Source: CAYWJA01 sp964458485 (lineage in GTDB: Bacteria; Patescibacteriota; Gracilibacteria; UM-FILTER-43-11). From it: a DNA stretch of 64,000 nt. Made by a program: the position numbers and the translations under genes. The stretch lies in assembly GCA_964458485.1 (NCBI GenBank), contig CAYWJA010000003.1:32603-96602 (forward strand), given 5' to 3'. Of this stretch, positions 34,766 to 43,057 are shown piece by piece; positions within the stretch are counted from its first letter, which is position 1, and each line of letters begins with the position of its first letter. The notes under the pieces are model-generated. The model saw only the letters and a program-made list of their open reading frames with translations. It had not been told where the DNA came from and made no database searches.

Positions 34766-35668
34766 GTGTACAAACAAATATCTTCCAATAAGCGTAACAC
34801 CTGGATCCTCCTAATAGTATTCATAATGTTCTTTTTAGGACTTGGATACTTAATGGGTTTTATTTATACAGAAAATGACCAGGCAGCAATTGGTTATATG
34901 GGTGCTTTTGGAATTGGCGCGATGATTTATTCGACCATAAGTTATTATGCAGCTGGCAAACTAACACTTGCGATTGCACATGCAAAAGAGATTCAAAAAC
35001 GGGATAATCCGACTTTATATAGAACTGTTGAAAATTTATGTATTGCATCCGGTTTGCCTACGCCAAAGATATATTTAATTGATGATACTGCTTTAAATGC
35101 TTTTGCGACCGGCAGGGACCCCAAGCACGCAGCAGTTGCTATAACAAAAGGGCTTTTAAATAAACTAGAAAAAACTGAGCTTGAGGGGGTAATGGCACAT
35201 GAACTTTCTCATATTAAAAATTACGACATCCGTTTACAAAGTTTTACAGTAGCGCTGATTGGATTGATTGCACTTGTTTCCGATATATTTTTGAGATCTA
35301 TGTTTTATGGAAGGCGCTCAAATAATCGAAGTAAGGGGGGTGGAATACTTATAATTATTGGTATTGTACTTGCAATTCTGAGTCCAATTATCGCAAAACT
35401 GATGCAACTTGCCATTTCCCGCGAACGAGAATATTTAGCAGACGCAAGCGGTGCACTTATGACGAGGTATCCGGAGGGACTTATAAAAGCTCTTCAAAAA
35501 ATTTCTGCAGATCATGAGCCTTTGGAAGTTGCAAATAAAGCAACTGCACATTTATACATTGAAAATCCCTTAAGGAATGAAAAGGGAATGAAGTGGTTAA
35601 ATAAATTATTTTCAACACATCCTCCTATGGAGGAAAGGATTAAAAGATTAAGGCATATGGGGACATAG
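34766..35668 (+). CDS. htpX: HtpX-like M48 membrane metalloprotease
   Basis: 300 residues with a GTG start at 34766. The N-terminus YKQISSNKRNTWILLIVFIMF is the usual HtpX start, so the GTG is preferred to later ATGs. Two N-terminal helices precede the zinc motif VMAHELSHIKNYD (HExxH, ~145-149). Two more helices follow (FTVALIGLIALVSDIFL; GGILIIIGIVLAILSPIIAKLMQLAISREREYLADASGAL). The third zinc ligand is probably the Glu in EREYLAD. It is a stress-response protease for membrane proteins. The start lies directly after a repeat hairpin, with no clear Shine-Dalgarno. Confidence 0.88.
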   Translation: MYKQISSNKRNTWILLIVFIMFFLGLGYLMGFIYTENDQAAIGYMGAFGIGAMIYSTISYYAAGKLTLAIAHAKEIQKRDNPTLYRTVENLCIASGLPTPKIYLIDDTALNAFATGRDPKHAAVAITKGLLNKLEKTELEGVMAHELSHIKNYDIRLQSFTVALIGLIALVSDIFLRSMFYGRRSNNRSKGGGILIIIGIVLAILSPIIAKLMQLAISREREYLADASGALMTRYPEGLIKALQKISADHEPLEVANKATAHLYIENPLRNEKGMKWLNKLFSTHPPMEERIKRLRHMGT

Positions 35669-35678
35669 TAACATACTA

Positions 35679-35707
35679 TTGACTTTTAGTCAAAAATACT
35701 GTATTAT
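35679..35707 (+). promoter_or_regulatory. Promoter of the leucine-rich-repeat gene
   Basis: TTGACT (35679-35684), a 17 bp spacer and TATTAT (35702-35707), about 27 bp before the ATG at 35734. TTGACTTTTAGTCAA is itself palindromic. Confidence 0.65.
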
Positions 35708-35733
35708 ATATAGATAAATATATAGTGCTTTTT

Positions 35734-36495
35734 ATGCCTAAATCCACCCCCACACCACTGGAGGATCAGCTAGCTGATATAAAAGAAACTCTTGAAAAAG
35801 AGAAGGTAAAACTTACTCCGGAAGTTGAGAAATATATCAGAAATCATCTGCGAGTTGTACAGGATAAAATTGCAGATAAAAAGGATATTACTGAGGGGGA
35901 TTTGGCTTTTATTGGGAAGGTGAAGATATGGATATTGTTGCCAAAAAATATAAGGGATAAATATGATAGCATTGAAAAAATGGAAGGACCTGATGTAGTT
36001 AAAAATGCACAAGAACGAGGACTCTCATTGCAACAATGGTTGGGTCTTTTGCATGTGGCAGAAGCTGACGACAAAGGGGAAGATTGGATTGATGAAACTT
36101 TTACTTTTTCAGGAGGAAAAATAATATGTGAAGAATATTTGAATCTCACAAACTGTACTTCACTCACATCTCTCCCTGAAGGGCTGAATGTGGGAAAAGA
36201 TTTGTATCTAAGAAACTGCACTTCTCTCACATCCCTCCCAGAAGGGCTGACTGTGAAAGGAAATTTGGGTCTCACAAACTGTACTTCCCTCACATATCTC
36301 CCCGAAGGGCTGAATGTGGGAGAACATTTGCATCTCGACGACTGCACCCCCCTTACATTCTTGCCTGAAGATATGAAAGTGGGTAGAAATTTGTGTTTAT
36401 CTGGCAATATTAATGAGTATGTAGAAGATGACGCTGACAAATTAAGGAGTGAGGGGAAAATTAGAGGAATTCAATATACCTATTATAATTGTTGA
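35734..36495 (+). CDS. Leucine-rich-repeat-like protein with Cys-Thr-Ser ladder
   Basis: 253 residues from the ATG at 35734 (a GTG three codons upstream is closer to the promoter and less likely). The N-terminal half is charged and helical. Residues ~135-225 hold four repeats of about 20 residues with consensus L-NCTSLTSLPEGL-V---L-, i.e. an LRR-like solenoid with an Asn-Cys ladder. The repeats are also similar at DNA level, which suggests recent duplication. No signal peptide is present, so it is probably cytoplasmic. It may mediate protein binding; no partner is evident. Confidence 0.7.
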   Translation: MPKSTPTPLEDQLADIKETLEKEKVKLTPEVEKYIRNHLRVVQDKIADKKDITEGDLAFIGKVKIWILLPKNIRDKYDSIEKMEGPDVVKNAQERGLSLQQWLGLLHVAEADDKGEDWIDETFTFSGGKIICEEYLNLTNCTSLTSLPEGLNVGKDLYLRNCTSLTSLPEGLTVKGNLGLTNCTSLTYLPEGLNVGEHLHLDDCTPLTFLPEDMKVGRNLCLSGNINEYVEDDADKLRSEGKIRGIQYTYYNC

Positions 36496-36639
36496 TCGCA
36501 GAATGAAACCAAAAGTAAAGCAGGATGCTGAAAGGCTAATGAAAAATCAACAAATATATGAAATTAGATATTGGTGATAATTAAATACTTTTTTATTGCT
36601 GAAGCTTTTTGCAATATTTTTCTGCATTTTTAAATTTAT

Positions 36640-36667
36640 TTTACAAAATATAAAAAAACTGTATAAT
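36640..36667 (+). promoter_or_regulatory. Promoter of the 86-residue protein gene
   Basis: TTTACA (36640-36645), a 16 bp spacer and TATAAT (36662-36667), 23 bp before the ATG at 36691. Confidence 0.6.
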
Positions 36668-36690
36668 ATACTACATTAAACATTTTTAAA

Positions 36691-36951
36691 ATGACTAATA
36701 AAGAAATCGTACGTTTCGACAACGATCATAAAGATCCAGAAATTCCTGGCGTAAGCCATGTTGCAATTCAAAAAGGAACAAGAAGTAAAATAATATTAAT
36801 GGCTTTTCAGGAAGGTCAAAGAATTCCACCTTCTATTACCGAAGATCCGAACACAAAAGTTTTGGATTTAAAGTCTGCAAGAAAAAAATACAATTTTCAG
36901 CCATTTGCAGAGGGAGCGGAGATAAAGCTTCATTCGCCATCGTATAATTAA
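36691..36951 (+). CDS. Small protein of unknown function
   Basis: An 86-residue protein with a good promoter immediately upstream, which supports a real gene. The sequence is polar, with a central hydrophobic strand (SKIILMAFQEGQ), and no signal peptide or membrane helix. DNDHKDPEIPGVSHVAIQKG and FQPFAEGAEIKLHSPS contain no motif I recognise. It stands alone between unrelated genes. The short palindrome-rich region that follows separates it from the membrane protein gene. Confidence 0.55.
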   Translation: MTNKEIVRFDNDHKDPEIPGVSHVAIQKGTRSKIILMAFQEGQRIPPSITEDPNTKVLDLKSARKKYNFQPFAEGAEIKLHSPSYN

Positions 36952-37014
36952 AAAATACAAAATACCAGACTGTAATGTGTCGGCCATAGCGTAGATAGGC
37001 TGTTATTAGATATT

Positions 37015-37109
37015 TTTATTGTTGTCGGTTGCGGTTGTTGTTGTGTATATTGTAGGGGACGCAGATCTGCGTCCAATACCGTATATATATACAACACAAC
37101 AATAAAAAT
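37015..37109. repeat. Hairpin element with a central GGACGCAGATCTGCGTCC palindrome
   Basis: The left arm is TTTTTATTGTTGTCGG followed by GTTGTTGTTGTGTATAT. The right arm is ATATATACAACACAACAATA. The GGACGCAGATCTGCGTCC palindrome (37057-37074) sits in the loop. The element ends at the ATG of the next gene, combining two repeat families in one structure. Confidence 0.75.
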
Positions 37110-37916
37110 ATGAACGGACAATTAATAAAATTAAAAATCCTCCAAATAGCAGTTGATGCAATTTTAATACTCAGTGCATTTGCATTAGCTTATTTTTTGC
37201 GAATCGGATTTTATTTTTCATCGGACTTTCCATTTGATAAATACGCGGAAATAGCCTTAATCACAACGCCGATTACATTGCTTTTTATGTTTTTTGCACG
37301 TGCATATAAATTAACTCAACAAATAAAAAGCTTTAGGCATATACAGCGCATTGCCTTTGTAGCCATAGAGAATGTGGCTGTATTTATGGTTCTTTATTAT
37401 TTTGCATATAAAAATTTCTTTTCCAGATTAATTTTAGTTTATATATTCCTTCTGACATTCGTATTTGTTTACTTTTGGCATAGGATATTTAAATGGATTA
37501 TGCAAGAAAGTGCACAAAGAGAGGTTGGAATATATAGAACACTTGTTGTTGGAGCAAATAGGCCTGCGGAAGAGATTGTTAAACATCTTTTAAAAAATAA
37601 ATCCCACATCAAACCTGTTGCGATAATCGATGCGTTCGGCAGTGGCAAATCCCACATTCATGGAATACCGGTTGTTGGCAAAATGAATATGTTTGAAAAA
37701 GCAATTGCAGAGCATGAGATTGATCATATTTTACAAACTGACCATTTGGAGCAAACTTTAAATATTATAAATTACGCATTAAATAACAATATTAAATACA
37801 TCATGCCGCCGGAACTCCTTGGAGTATTTCAAGGTCATCATCATGTTGAAGAAATTGACGGACAACCCTTTTTGAAGATACATAGGAATAAGAGGTGGTG
37901 GGATCATATTTGGTAG
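37110..37916 (+). CDS. Membrane protein with CoA-binding-like domain, truncated relative of sugar-phosphate transferases
   Basis: A 268-residue protein. Four N-terminal helices (LKILQIAVDAILILSAFALAYFL; EIALITTPITLLFMFFA; ENVAVFMVLYYFAY; LILVYIFLLTFVFVYFW) are followed by a Rossmann-like domain beginning RTLVVGANRPAEEIVKHL and ending PPELLGVF. This is the N-terminal half of WbaP/WcaJ-type polyprenyl glycosylphosphotransferases. The catalytic C-terminal sugar transferase domain is missing. Such short versions probably regulate or support a separate transferase. A nucleotidyltransferase gene follows, so a role in surface polysaccharide synthesis is likely. Confidence 0.75.
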   Translation: MNGQLIKLKILQIAVDAILILSAFALAYFLRIGFYFSSDFPFDKYAEIALITTPITLLFMFFARAYKLTQQIKSFRHIQRIAFVAIENVAVFMVLYYFAYKNFFSRLILVYIFLLTFVFVYFWHRIFKWIMQESAQREVGIYRTLVVGANRPAEEIVKHLLKNKSHIKPVAIIDAFGSGKSHIHGIPVVGKMNMFEKAIAEHEIDHILQTDHLEQTLNIINYALNNNIKYIMPPELLGVFQGHHHVEEIDGQPFLKIHRNKRWWDHIW

Positions 37917-38004
37917 TTTTTAGTTTATAGTTTATAGTTTTTATTTGCTGATCTGATTAGCTATATTAAATAAAAATTAAAAATTAAAAATTAAAAACTA
38001 GTTT
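37917..38004. repeat. Hairpin element with tandem-repeat arms, AT-only family
   Basis: The left arm is TTTTTAGTTTATAGTTTATA and the right arm has AAAATTAAAAATTAAAAA. It fills the gap and ends at the following ATG. The relative is at 15065-15138. Confidence 0.6.
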
Positions 38005-38952
38005 ATGAAATGTATTATTCTGGCAGGCGGCTTTGCCACCAGACTCTGGCCACTTACAGAAAATAAGGCAAAACCATTATTACACCTGAAGGACAGGCCG
38101 TTAATTTCGCATATTGTGGATGGTTTGCCGGAAGATATGGAAGTTATTGTTTCTACAAATGCGGTTTTTGCGGATGAATTTAATAAGTGGGCTAAAAACT
38201 TCCCAGATAGAAAAATTAAAATATTTATAGAAGATTCGACTGGTGAAAAAACAAAAAAGGGTGCACTTGGTGCAACATCACTTGTTATCCAAAGGGAGAA
38301 AATCGAGGAGGATCTGATGCTCATTGCTGGTGATAACTATTTTGGATTCCAAATGAATGATTTTATTGATTTCTACAAAAATAATCCGATTTTGGCAGCC
38401 TATGACATACAAAATTTAGATGAAGCCCGAAAATTTGGGGTTGTTGTAGAAAAAGATGGTCAGGTTGTCGAATTTCAGGAAAAACCACAAGAGCCTAAAA
38501 GTACTTTAGTAAGTACCGGGTGTTATATCTTCCCACAAAAAAACCTTAATGACATAATTGAGTACGCCAAACATAAAAATGATGACCTTGGAGGTATTTT
38601 TGAATATTTAAAACAAAAAGATCAGACAATCGATGTATTTTCTTTCAAAGAAAAATGGTTTGATGTGGGCTCTTTTGATGGCTACCTAAAGGCAAATCAT
38701 GATTTATTGAACGATCAAATTATCGAAAACGGACATGTCGAAAAAAACGACAATAATAAACTCATTGGCGGTGTTTATCTTGGTGATGAGGTTATCATTG
38801 ATGACTCTACGATTGAAAACTCTGTAATTTTAAATGATTGTAAAATCAAAAACTGCGTTATCCGGAATTGCATTATTGACGAAAAATGCGATCTAAAAAA
38901 TATAGATCTAAGTCATAAGATGATTAGGCAGGGAAGTGTGATTGAGAAATAA
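38005..38952 (+). CDS. Sugar-1-phosphate nucleotidyltransferase
   Basis: A 315-residue protein. The nucleotidyltransferase motif is IILAGGFATRLWPLTENKAKPLL (~4-26), with Lys in KAKPLL likely contacting sugar phosphate. LMLIAGDNYFG (~103-113) supplies the metal-binding Asp. VVEFQEKPQEPKST and WFDVGSFDGYLKANHDLL are usual for RmlA/GlmU-type enzymes. The last ~60 residues form a left-handed beta-helix (GVYLGDEVIIDDSTIENSVILNDCKIKNCVIRNCII). It activates a hexose-1-phosphate with NTP for polysaccharide or glycan synthesis. The exact sugar and nucleotide cannot be told from sequence alone. Confidence 0.85.
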   Translation: MKCIILAGGFATRLWPLTENKAKPLLHLKDRPLISHIVDGLPEDMEVIVSTNAVFADEFNKWAKNFPDRKIKIFIEDSTGEKTKKGALGATSLVIQREKIEEDLMLIAGDNYFGFQMNDFIDFYKNNPILAAYDIQNLDEARKFGVVVEKDGQVVEFQEKPQEPKSTLVSTGCYIFPQKNLNDIIEYAKHKNDDLGGIFEYLKQKDQTIDVFSFKEKWFDVGSFDGYLKANHDLLNDQIIENGHVEKNDNNKLIGGVYLGDEVIIDDSTIENSVILNDCKIKNCVIRNCIIDEKCDLKNIDLSHKMIRQGSVIEK

Positions 38953-38973
38953 TTTTTCATTCTAAAATACTGT

Positions 38974-39162
38974 TTTGTCATCCTGAACTTGGTTCAGGAT
39001 CCATAATAATGGAGTTATGGTTGTATTACTATAATACTTATAATCTTATTCTCCGATATGCGATTAATAGTTTTGTATATACCGAAAAACCGATAATAAG
39101 TAAATCAGTTATAATATAATACATCAATCACATGGATCCCGCATCAAGTGCGGGATGACAAA
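38974..39162. mobile_element. MITE-like element with TTTGTCATCC terminal inverted repeats (copy 3)
   Basis: A 189 bp element begins TTTGTCATCCTGAACTTGG and ends GTGCGGGATGACAAA. The interior aligns with copy 1: shared GTTATGGTT, TACTTATAATCTTATT, GATAATAAGTAAAT and CACATGGATCCCG. No ORF. Confidence 0.75.
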
Positions 39163-39240
39163 CGGATTATTATCCTCTTATCTCTCAAACATTCAATTGC
39201 ACTTATCCCCTCTTTGGGGTAAACTATTTCAGCCTGATTC

Positions 39241-39356
39241 CAATTGGAGGTCCTATAGAGGACCCAATAGAGGACCCAATAGAGGACCCAATAATTGATA
39301 ATTAATTAAATGTTCAATTGGGTCACCAATCGGGTCACCAATCGGGTCACCAATTG
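39241..39356. repeat. Hairpin element with tandem-repeat arms, GGACCCAATAGA family
   Basis: The left arm is GAGGACCCAATA three times. The right arm is GGGTCACCAATC three times. The loop is AT-rich. It lies upstream of secD and is related to the GATCC-AT-GG family by the CCAAT core. Confidence 0.75.
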
Positions 39357-39389
39357 GATATTTCAATTATATAAAATTAAATAAGAAGT

Positions 39390-41750
39390 ATGTTTAGTAA
39401 AATTTCAAAAAGTCTGGTTTTAATAATCATCGCCAGCATATTCATGGGGGCTATTTCCCTCCCTGGTTCTGTTAAATCTAAATTACCAAACCACAAAGCA
39501 TTTAATTGGCTAAAAAACCCCAAGGTTACACTCGGTTTGGATCTGCAAGGTGGTACGCAATTGGACTATAGAATTGATCTTAGGAATGCAGAAGCTAAAA
39601 ATAAAGATGATGACAAAAGTAATGATGTGCGAATTAAAGATATTGTGGAGGGTGTGCGCGCAACCATTGAAAGACGTGTAAACGGTCTTGGTGTTTCTGA
39701 GCCGCAAATTTATTTGTCTAATATTGCTGATGAACAGCATATTATTGTGGAGTTAGCAGGAATAAAGGATGTTAATAAGGCTAAGTCTATTGTTGGCAAA
39801 ACAATCCAGTTAGAATTCAAAGAAAAAAAGACTGAAATGGATGCAGGCGAAAAAGATAAGGTAAAAAAAGAAGCGGAAGCCACTTTAAAAAAGGTACTTG
39901 CCAAAAATGCTGATTTTACGAAAATCGGAAAAAGCACTGCAACTTCTGATAAAAAAATCCAGTTCTTTGTCAATAAAACGAAGTATGAATCCGATATCCC
40001 ATCTCATTACAAAGATGTACTTTCTAAATTAAAAGAAGATCAGATTCATAAAAAAATAGTGGAGGGTAGTGATGGTTATATGGTTGGGGCCAATAATCAA
40101 CTCCAAAAGAAGGTGGGGATGTTTATTGTTCAGCTTGTTAAAGCTGAAGTAAAAGACCGCACACAAAAAAAGAAACCTACATTTAGTGAAATTGCAAAGG
40201 AATTAAATACTAAACTTGAAACATTAAATGACAAACCTGCATCAGCATTTACAGACGGTGAGGCTGAGGCTGTTTGGAAAATGACTGAAACCGGTGCAGA
40301 TAACAAGACAAAGCCTCTTGAGGTTAAAGATGAACTAAGGGTATATAAACTTATAAAACATAATAAGGGTGAGAAAGAGATAAAGGCAAGCCATATCCTT
40401 ATTGCATACAAAGGTGCACAGAGGGCTGATGCTAAAGTTACACGTACTAAAGCTGAAGCTGACAAAAAGGTCAAAGAAGTATATATACAGGCAAATAAAG
40501 ATCCTAGTAAGTTTGCAGAACTTGCTAAAAAACATTCTGACGGTCCATCTGCCAGCAAAGGTGGTGATTTAGGATTCTTTGGCAAAGGAAAAATGACTAA
40601 GGCGTTTGAAAATGCTGCATTTGCAAGAAAAAAAGGTGAAATTGCTCAAATAACTGAAACTGAATTTGGATATCACATTATTAAAGTTACCGATACAAAA
40701 CCTCCAAAAGATGAAACTGTGAATTTAGAACTTCTTAAACTTAAAAAGTCTGATGAAAATAAGAAAAAATTAGAAGCAGGTTTAAAAAAGATTAAAGAAG
40801 GTTATGACGTTACTACCAAGGAAAAGGAATATAAATATAATGAAATTTATTTCGATATGACACCGGATCCATGGAAATCAACAGGACTTGATGGATCTCA
40901 TTTTAAGTTTGCATCTGTAACTTATAATCAAATCGGATCCCCGGAGGTTAGTATTAGATTTGATAGCAAAGGTGGAGACATGTTTGAAAAAATAACAGGC
41001 CGTTTGGTTGGTCAGCCTTTGGCTATTTTTGTAGGAGGGCAACTTATTTCTGCTCCAAATGTTAATGGTAAAATTTCTGGTGGAAGTGCTGTAATTACGG
41101 GTAATTATAATATTAAAGAAGCTATGCAGCTAGCAAACGACTTAAATACCGGTGCCATAGATGCCCCTGTAATACTTTCCGGTCAATATACTATTAGTGC
41201 CACACTTGGAGAAAGCGCATTACGCGTTTCTTTAATCGCCGGCTTGCTCGGTTTAATTGTTTTGGCACTATATATGATTGTTTATTATCGTATTTTTGGA
41301 CTATTTGCAGTTTTTGCGCTACTAATTTATTCAATCATTATTATGTTCATTTTAAATACAACAGGTATTGTAATGACGCTCGCTGGTATTGCAGGAATTA
41401 TCCTTTCTATAGGTATGGCGGTTGATGCAAATATTCTGATTTTTGAAAGAACGAAGGAAGAATTAAATACCGGAAAAAACTTCTCAGCTTCTATCACAGC
41501 TGGTTTTGAAAGGGCATGGTCTTCTATTCGAGATTCTAATGTTTCTTCTTTAATTACATGCGCGATTTTATGGTTTTTTGGCAATTCGATTATCCGCGGA
41601 TTTGCTTTGATGCTTGCTATTGGTATTTTGATTTCAATGTTTACAGCAATTACCATTACCCGCAAATTCCTTCAATCCCTAACCGGTACTTCGCTTTCTA
41701 AAAAACGCTGGCTTTTGGGGGTTAAGAAGGTTGAGACAATAAATCGATAG
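39390..41750 (+). CDS. secD: Preprotein translocase subunit SecD with an inserted parvulin (PpiC) domain
   Basis: A 786-residue protein, much longer than ordinary SecD (~400-600). N-terminal helix ~8-25, then the SecD P1 start (PKVTLGLDLQGGTQLDYRIDL). Residues ~155-455 hold an insertion. Inside it lies a parvulin-type peptidyl-prolyl isomerase domain: ASHILIAYKG, then FAELAKKHSDGPSASKGGDLGFFGKGKMTKAFENAAF, and FGYHIIKVTD (~335-435). SecD resumes at TPDPWKSTGLDGSHFKFA and continues with VFTNGQ-like FVGGQLISAPNVNG. The C-terminal five helices include ILSIGMAVDANILIFERTKEEL. The parvulin would fold proteins emerging from Sec. No secF follows. Confidence 0.88.
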   Translation: MFSKISKSLVLIIIASIFMGAISLPGSVKSKLPNHKAFNWLKNPKVTLGLDLQGGTQLDYRIDLRNAEAKNKDDDKSNDVRIKDIVEGVRATIERRVNGLGVSEPQIYLSNIADEQHIIVELAGIKDVNKAKSIVGKTIQLEFKEKKTEMDAGEKDKVKKEAEATLKKVLAKNADFTKIGKSTATSDKKIQFFVNKTKYESDIPSHYKDVLSKLKEDQIHKKIVEGSDGYMVGANNQLQKKVGMFIVQLVKAEVKDRTQKKKPTFSEIAKELNTKLETLNDKPASAFTDGEAEAVWKMTETGADNKTKPLEVKDELRVYKLIKHNKGEKEIKASHILIAYKGAQRADAKVTRTKAEADKKVKEVYIQANKDPSKFAELAKKHSDGPSASKGGDLGFFGKGKMTKAFENAAFARKKGEIAQITETEFGYHIIKVTDTKPPKDETVNLELLKLKKSDENKKKLEAGLKKIKEGYDVTTKEKEYKYNEIYFDMTPDPWKSTGLDGSHFKFASVTYNQIGSPEVSIRFDSKGGDMFEKITGRLVGQPLAIFVGGQLISAPNVNGKISGGSAVITGNYNIKEAMQLANDLNTGAIDAPVILSGQYTISATLGESALRVSLIAGLLGLIVLALYMIVYYRIFGLFAVFALLIYSIIIMFILNTTGIVMTLAGIAGIILSIGMAVDANILIFERTKEELNTGKNFSASITAGFERAWSSIRDSNVSSLITCAILWFFGNSIIRGFALMLAIGILISMFTAITITRKFLQSLTGTSLSKKRWLLGVKKVETINR

Positions 41751-41752
41751 TG

Positions 41753-41884
41753 GATCGAATAGTAGGGCGAATTGTTGGGCGAATTGTTGGGCGAATTGTG
41801 GATTGCTATCCAGTATAAATACCACAACCCGCCCCACAACTTGCCCTACAAAGCAAAGCGTCGCCCCACAACCTGCCCTACAAC
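41753..41884. repeat. Hairpin element with tandem-repeat arms, GGGCGAATTGTT family
   Basis: The left arm is GGGCGAATTGTT three times. The right arm has repeated CCCACAACTTGCCCTACAA-type units. The loop is near 41795-41825. It ends directly at the RNase H ATG. Confidence 0.75.
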
Positions 41885-42412
41885 ATGAATTTAGATAAAT
41901 CTCTACAACAAAAGTTAGACAAGCATATCCCCAAAAAGGACCAAAATTCCTTTGTAGAAAAAGCTGTTAAGAAAGAATTGGATCAGCATGTGGCAAAAAC
42001 AACTAATGTAATTGATCTATTTGTAGATGGCGGATCTCGAGGGAATCCTGGTATCGCAGGTGGTGGCTTTGCAGTATTTAGAGGTGTAGAAAATGTTTTG
42101 GAAGGCTCTGAATTTTATGGCACAAAAACAAATAATCAAGCGGAGTATTTGGCATTGCGGACAGCACTGCGAGAAACTTATGAACGCTTTCCGGATGCCA
42201 ATATTCATTGTTTTATGGATAGTCAACTTGTAGTTGAGCAGATGAAGGGCAATTATAAGGTTAAGAGTGCAAATGTACGGCCATTGTACGATGAAGTAAG
42301 CCGGATCGCGGAGCAGTTTACATCTTTTACCATTGAACATATAGAACGGGAGCAGAATGGATTGGCGGATAGGTTGGCAAATGAGGCGATGGATACTTCC
42401 AAAAACCTTTAA
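41885..42412 (+). CDS. rnhA: Ribonuclease HI
   Basis: A 175-residue protein. A charged N-terminal segment (~1-38) is followed by the RNase H fold. The four carboxylates are visible: Asp in IDLFVDGGSRGNPG (~47), Glu in TNNQAEYLALRTA (~87), Asp in HCFMDSQLVVEQMKG (~113) and Asp in EQNGLADRLANEAM (~162). It cleaves RNA in RNA-DNA hybrids in the cytoplasm. It starts directly after a repeat hairpin. The charged head is an addition to the minimal domain, with unknown function. Confidence 0.92.
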   Translation: MNLDKSLQQKLDKHIPKKDQNSFVEKAVKKELDQHVAKTTNVIDLFVDGGSRGNPGIAGGGFAVFRGVENVLEGSEFYGTKTNNQAEYLALRTALRETYERFPDANIHCFMDSQLVVEQMKGNYKVKSANVRPLYDEVSRIAEQFTSFTIEHIEREQNGLADRLANEAMDTSKNL

Positions 42413-42417
42413 CAAAT

Positions 42418-42706
42418 CTACCACACTCCAAAAACGGGTCTAAAATCACCTTTGCCCTCAAGATAAATAGAAATTTGTTCCCTTACCATCTCACAGGCAT
42501 TTTGAATGTTGATCTTTGTACGTGCTGCACGAACTATACCCCCCCCTATCAAGCTCACTAATTTTCCTTCCTTCTGCCATACTTTCAATAGTCTGACCAT
42601 TTAATAATATATAAATTTTCCCCCTACCACCCCCTTCTTCTACAGCACCCCAAACTCCTTCACCTTCCATTGGCCCCCGCCATTCAACTTCATAGGTATC
42701 TATCAT
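42418..42706 (-). pseudogene. Small gene broken by a homopolymer frameshift
   Basis: Two overlapping minus-strand frames join at a run of eight G (minus strand; eight C at 42539-42546). The first frame gives MIDTYEVEWRGPMEGEGV through ISELDRGG. The second continues GIVRAARTKINIQNACEM through GDFRPVFGVW to a stop at 42418. Removing one G gives a continuous protein of about 95 residues. The break could be a sequencing error, a phase-variable tract or real decay. The family is unknown; the joined protein is small, hydrophilic and without signal peptide. It is convergent with RNase H. Confidence 0.6.
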
Positions 42707-42787
42707 CTTGGAATTAATTAAAGGAGGATATTTTAACTAAATTATGTCGAAAAAGCCATGAAATATTTCTGATTTTAGATTTTTGAT

Positions 42788-43057
42788 TCAATTTATTTCA
42801 TTATAATAACAATCCTCACAATAAATAATATATGGTGTGTCAGGCGAATAAGTACTTGCTAGCTTAACATCACATTTATCGCATTTACGTTTATACAACC
42901 TTCTCTCATTTCGCAGTGACCTTCGCCTATTTCTCCTGCATTCATGGCAATTTAACGGAAGTGGTAACCTCTTTTTTACATAAAATGCTTTTTCCTGGGG
43001 AATTATGTTGAATTCCTTTTTGCATTGCCGACAATTTTTTGTAAGAGAATTTTTCAT
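42788..43057 (-). CDS. Zinc-ribbon protein
   Basis: An 89-residue protein. Two Cys pairs in each half suggest two zinc sites: CRQCKKEF and LNCHECRRNRRRSLRNERRLYKRKCDKC, then YCEDCY near the C-terminus. It is paralogous to the C-terminal ~90 residues of the gene upstream (shared K-F-I-KE-FY-K, C--CR---R--LRN-R-LYKRKCDKC, TYSPDTPYIIYCEDCY). Start and stop overlap that gene (TAATG), so they are coupled. The family is common in CPR genomes, as far as I know without assigned function. It may bind nucleic acid or zinc. Confidence 0.7.
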   Translation of the reverse strand: MKNSLTKNCRQCKKEFNIIPQEKAFYVKKRLPLPLNCHECRRNRRRSLRNERRLYKRKCDKCDVKLASTYSPDTPYIIYCEDCYYNEIN

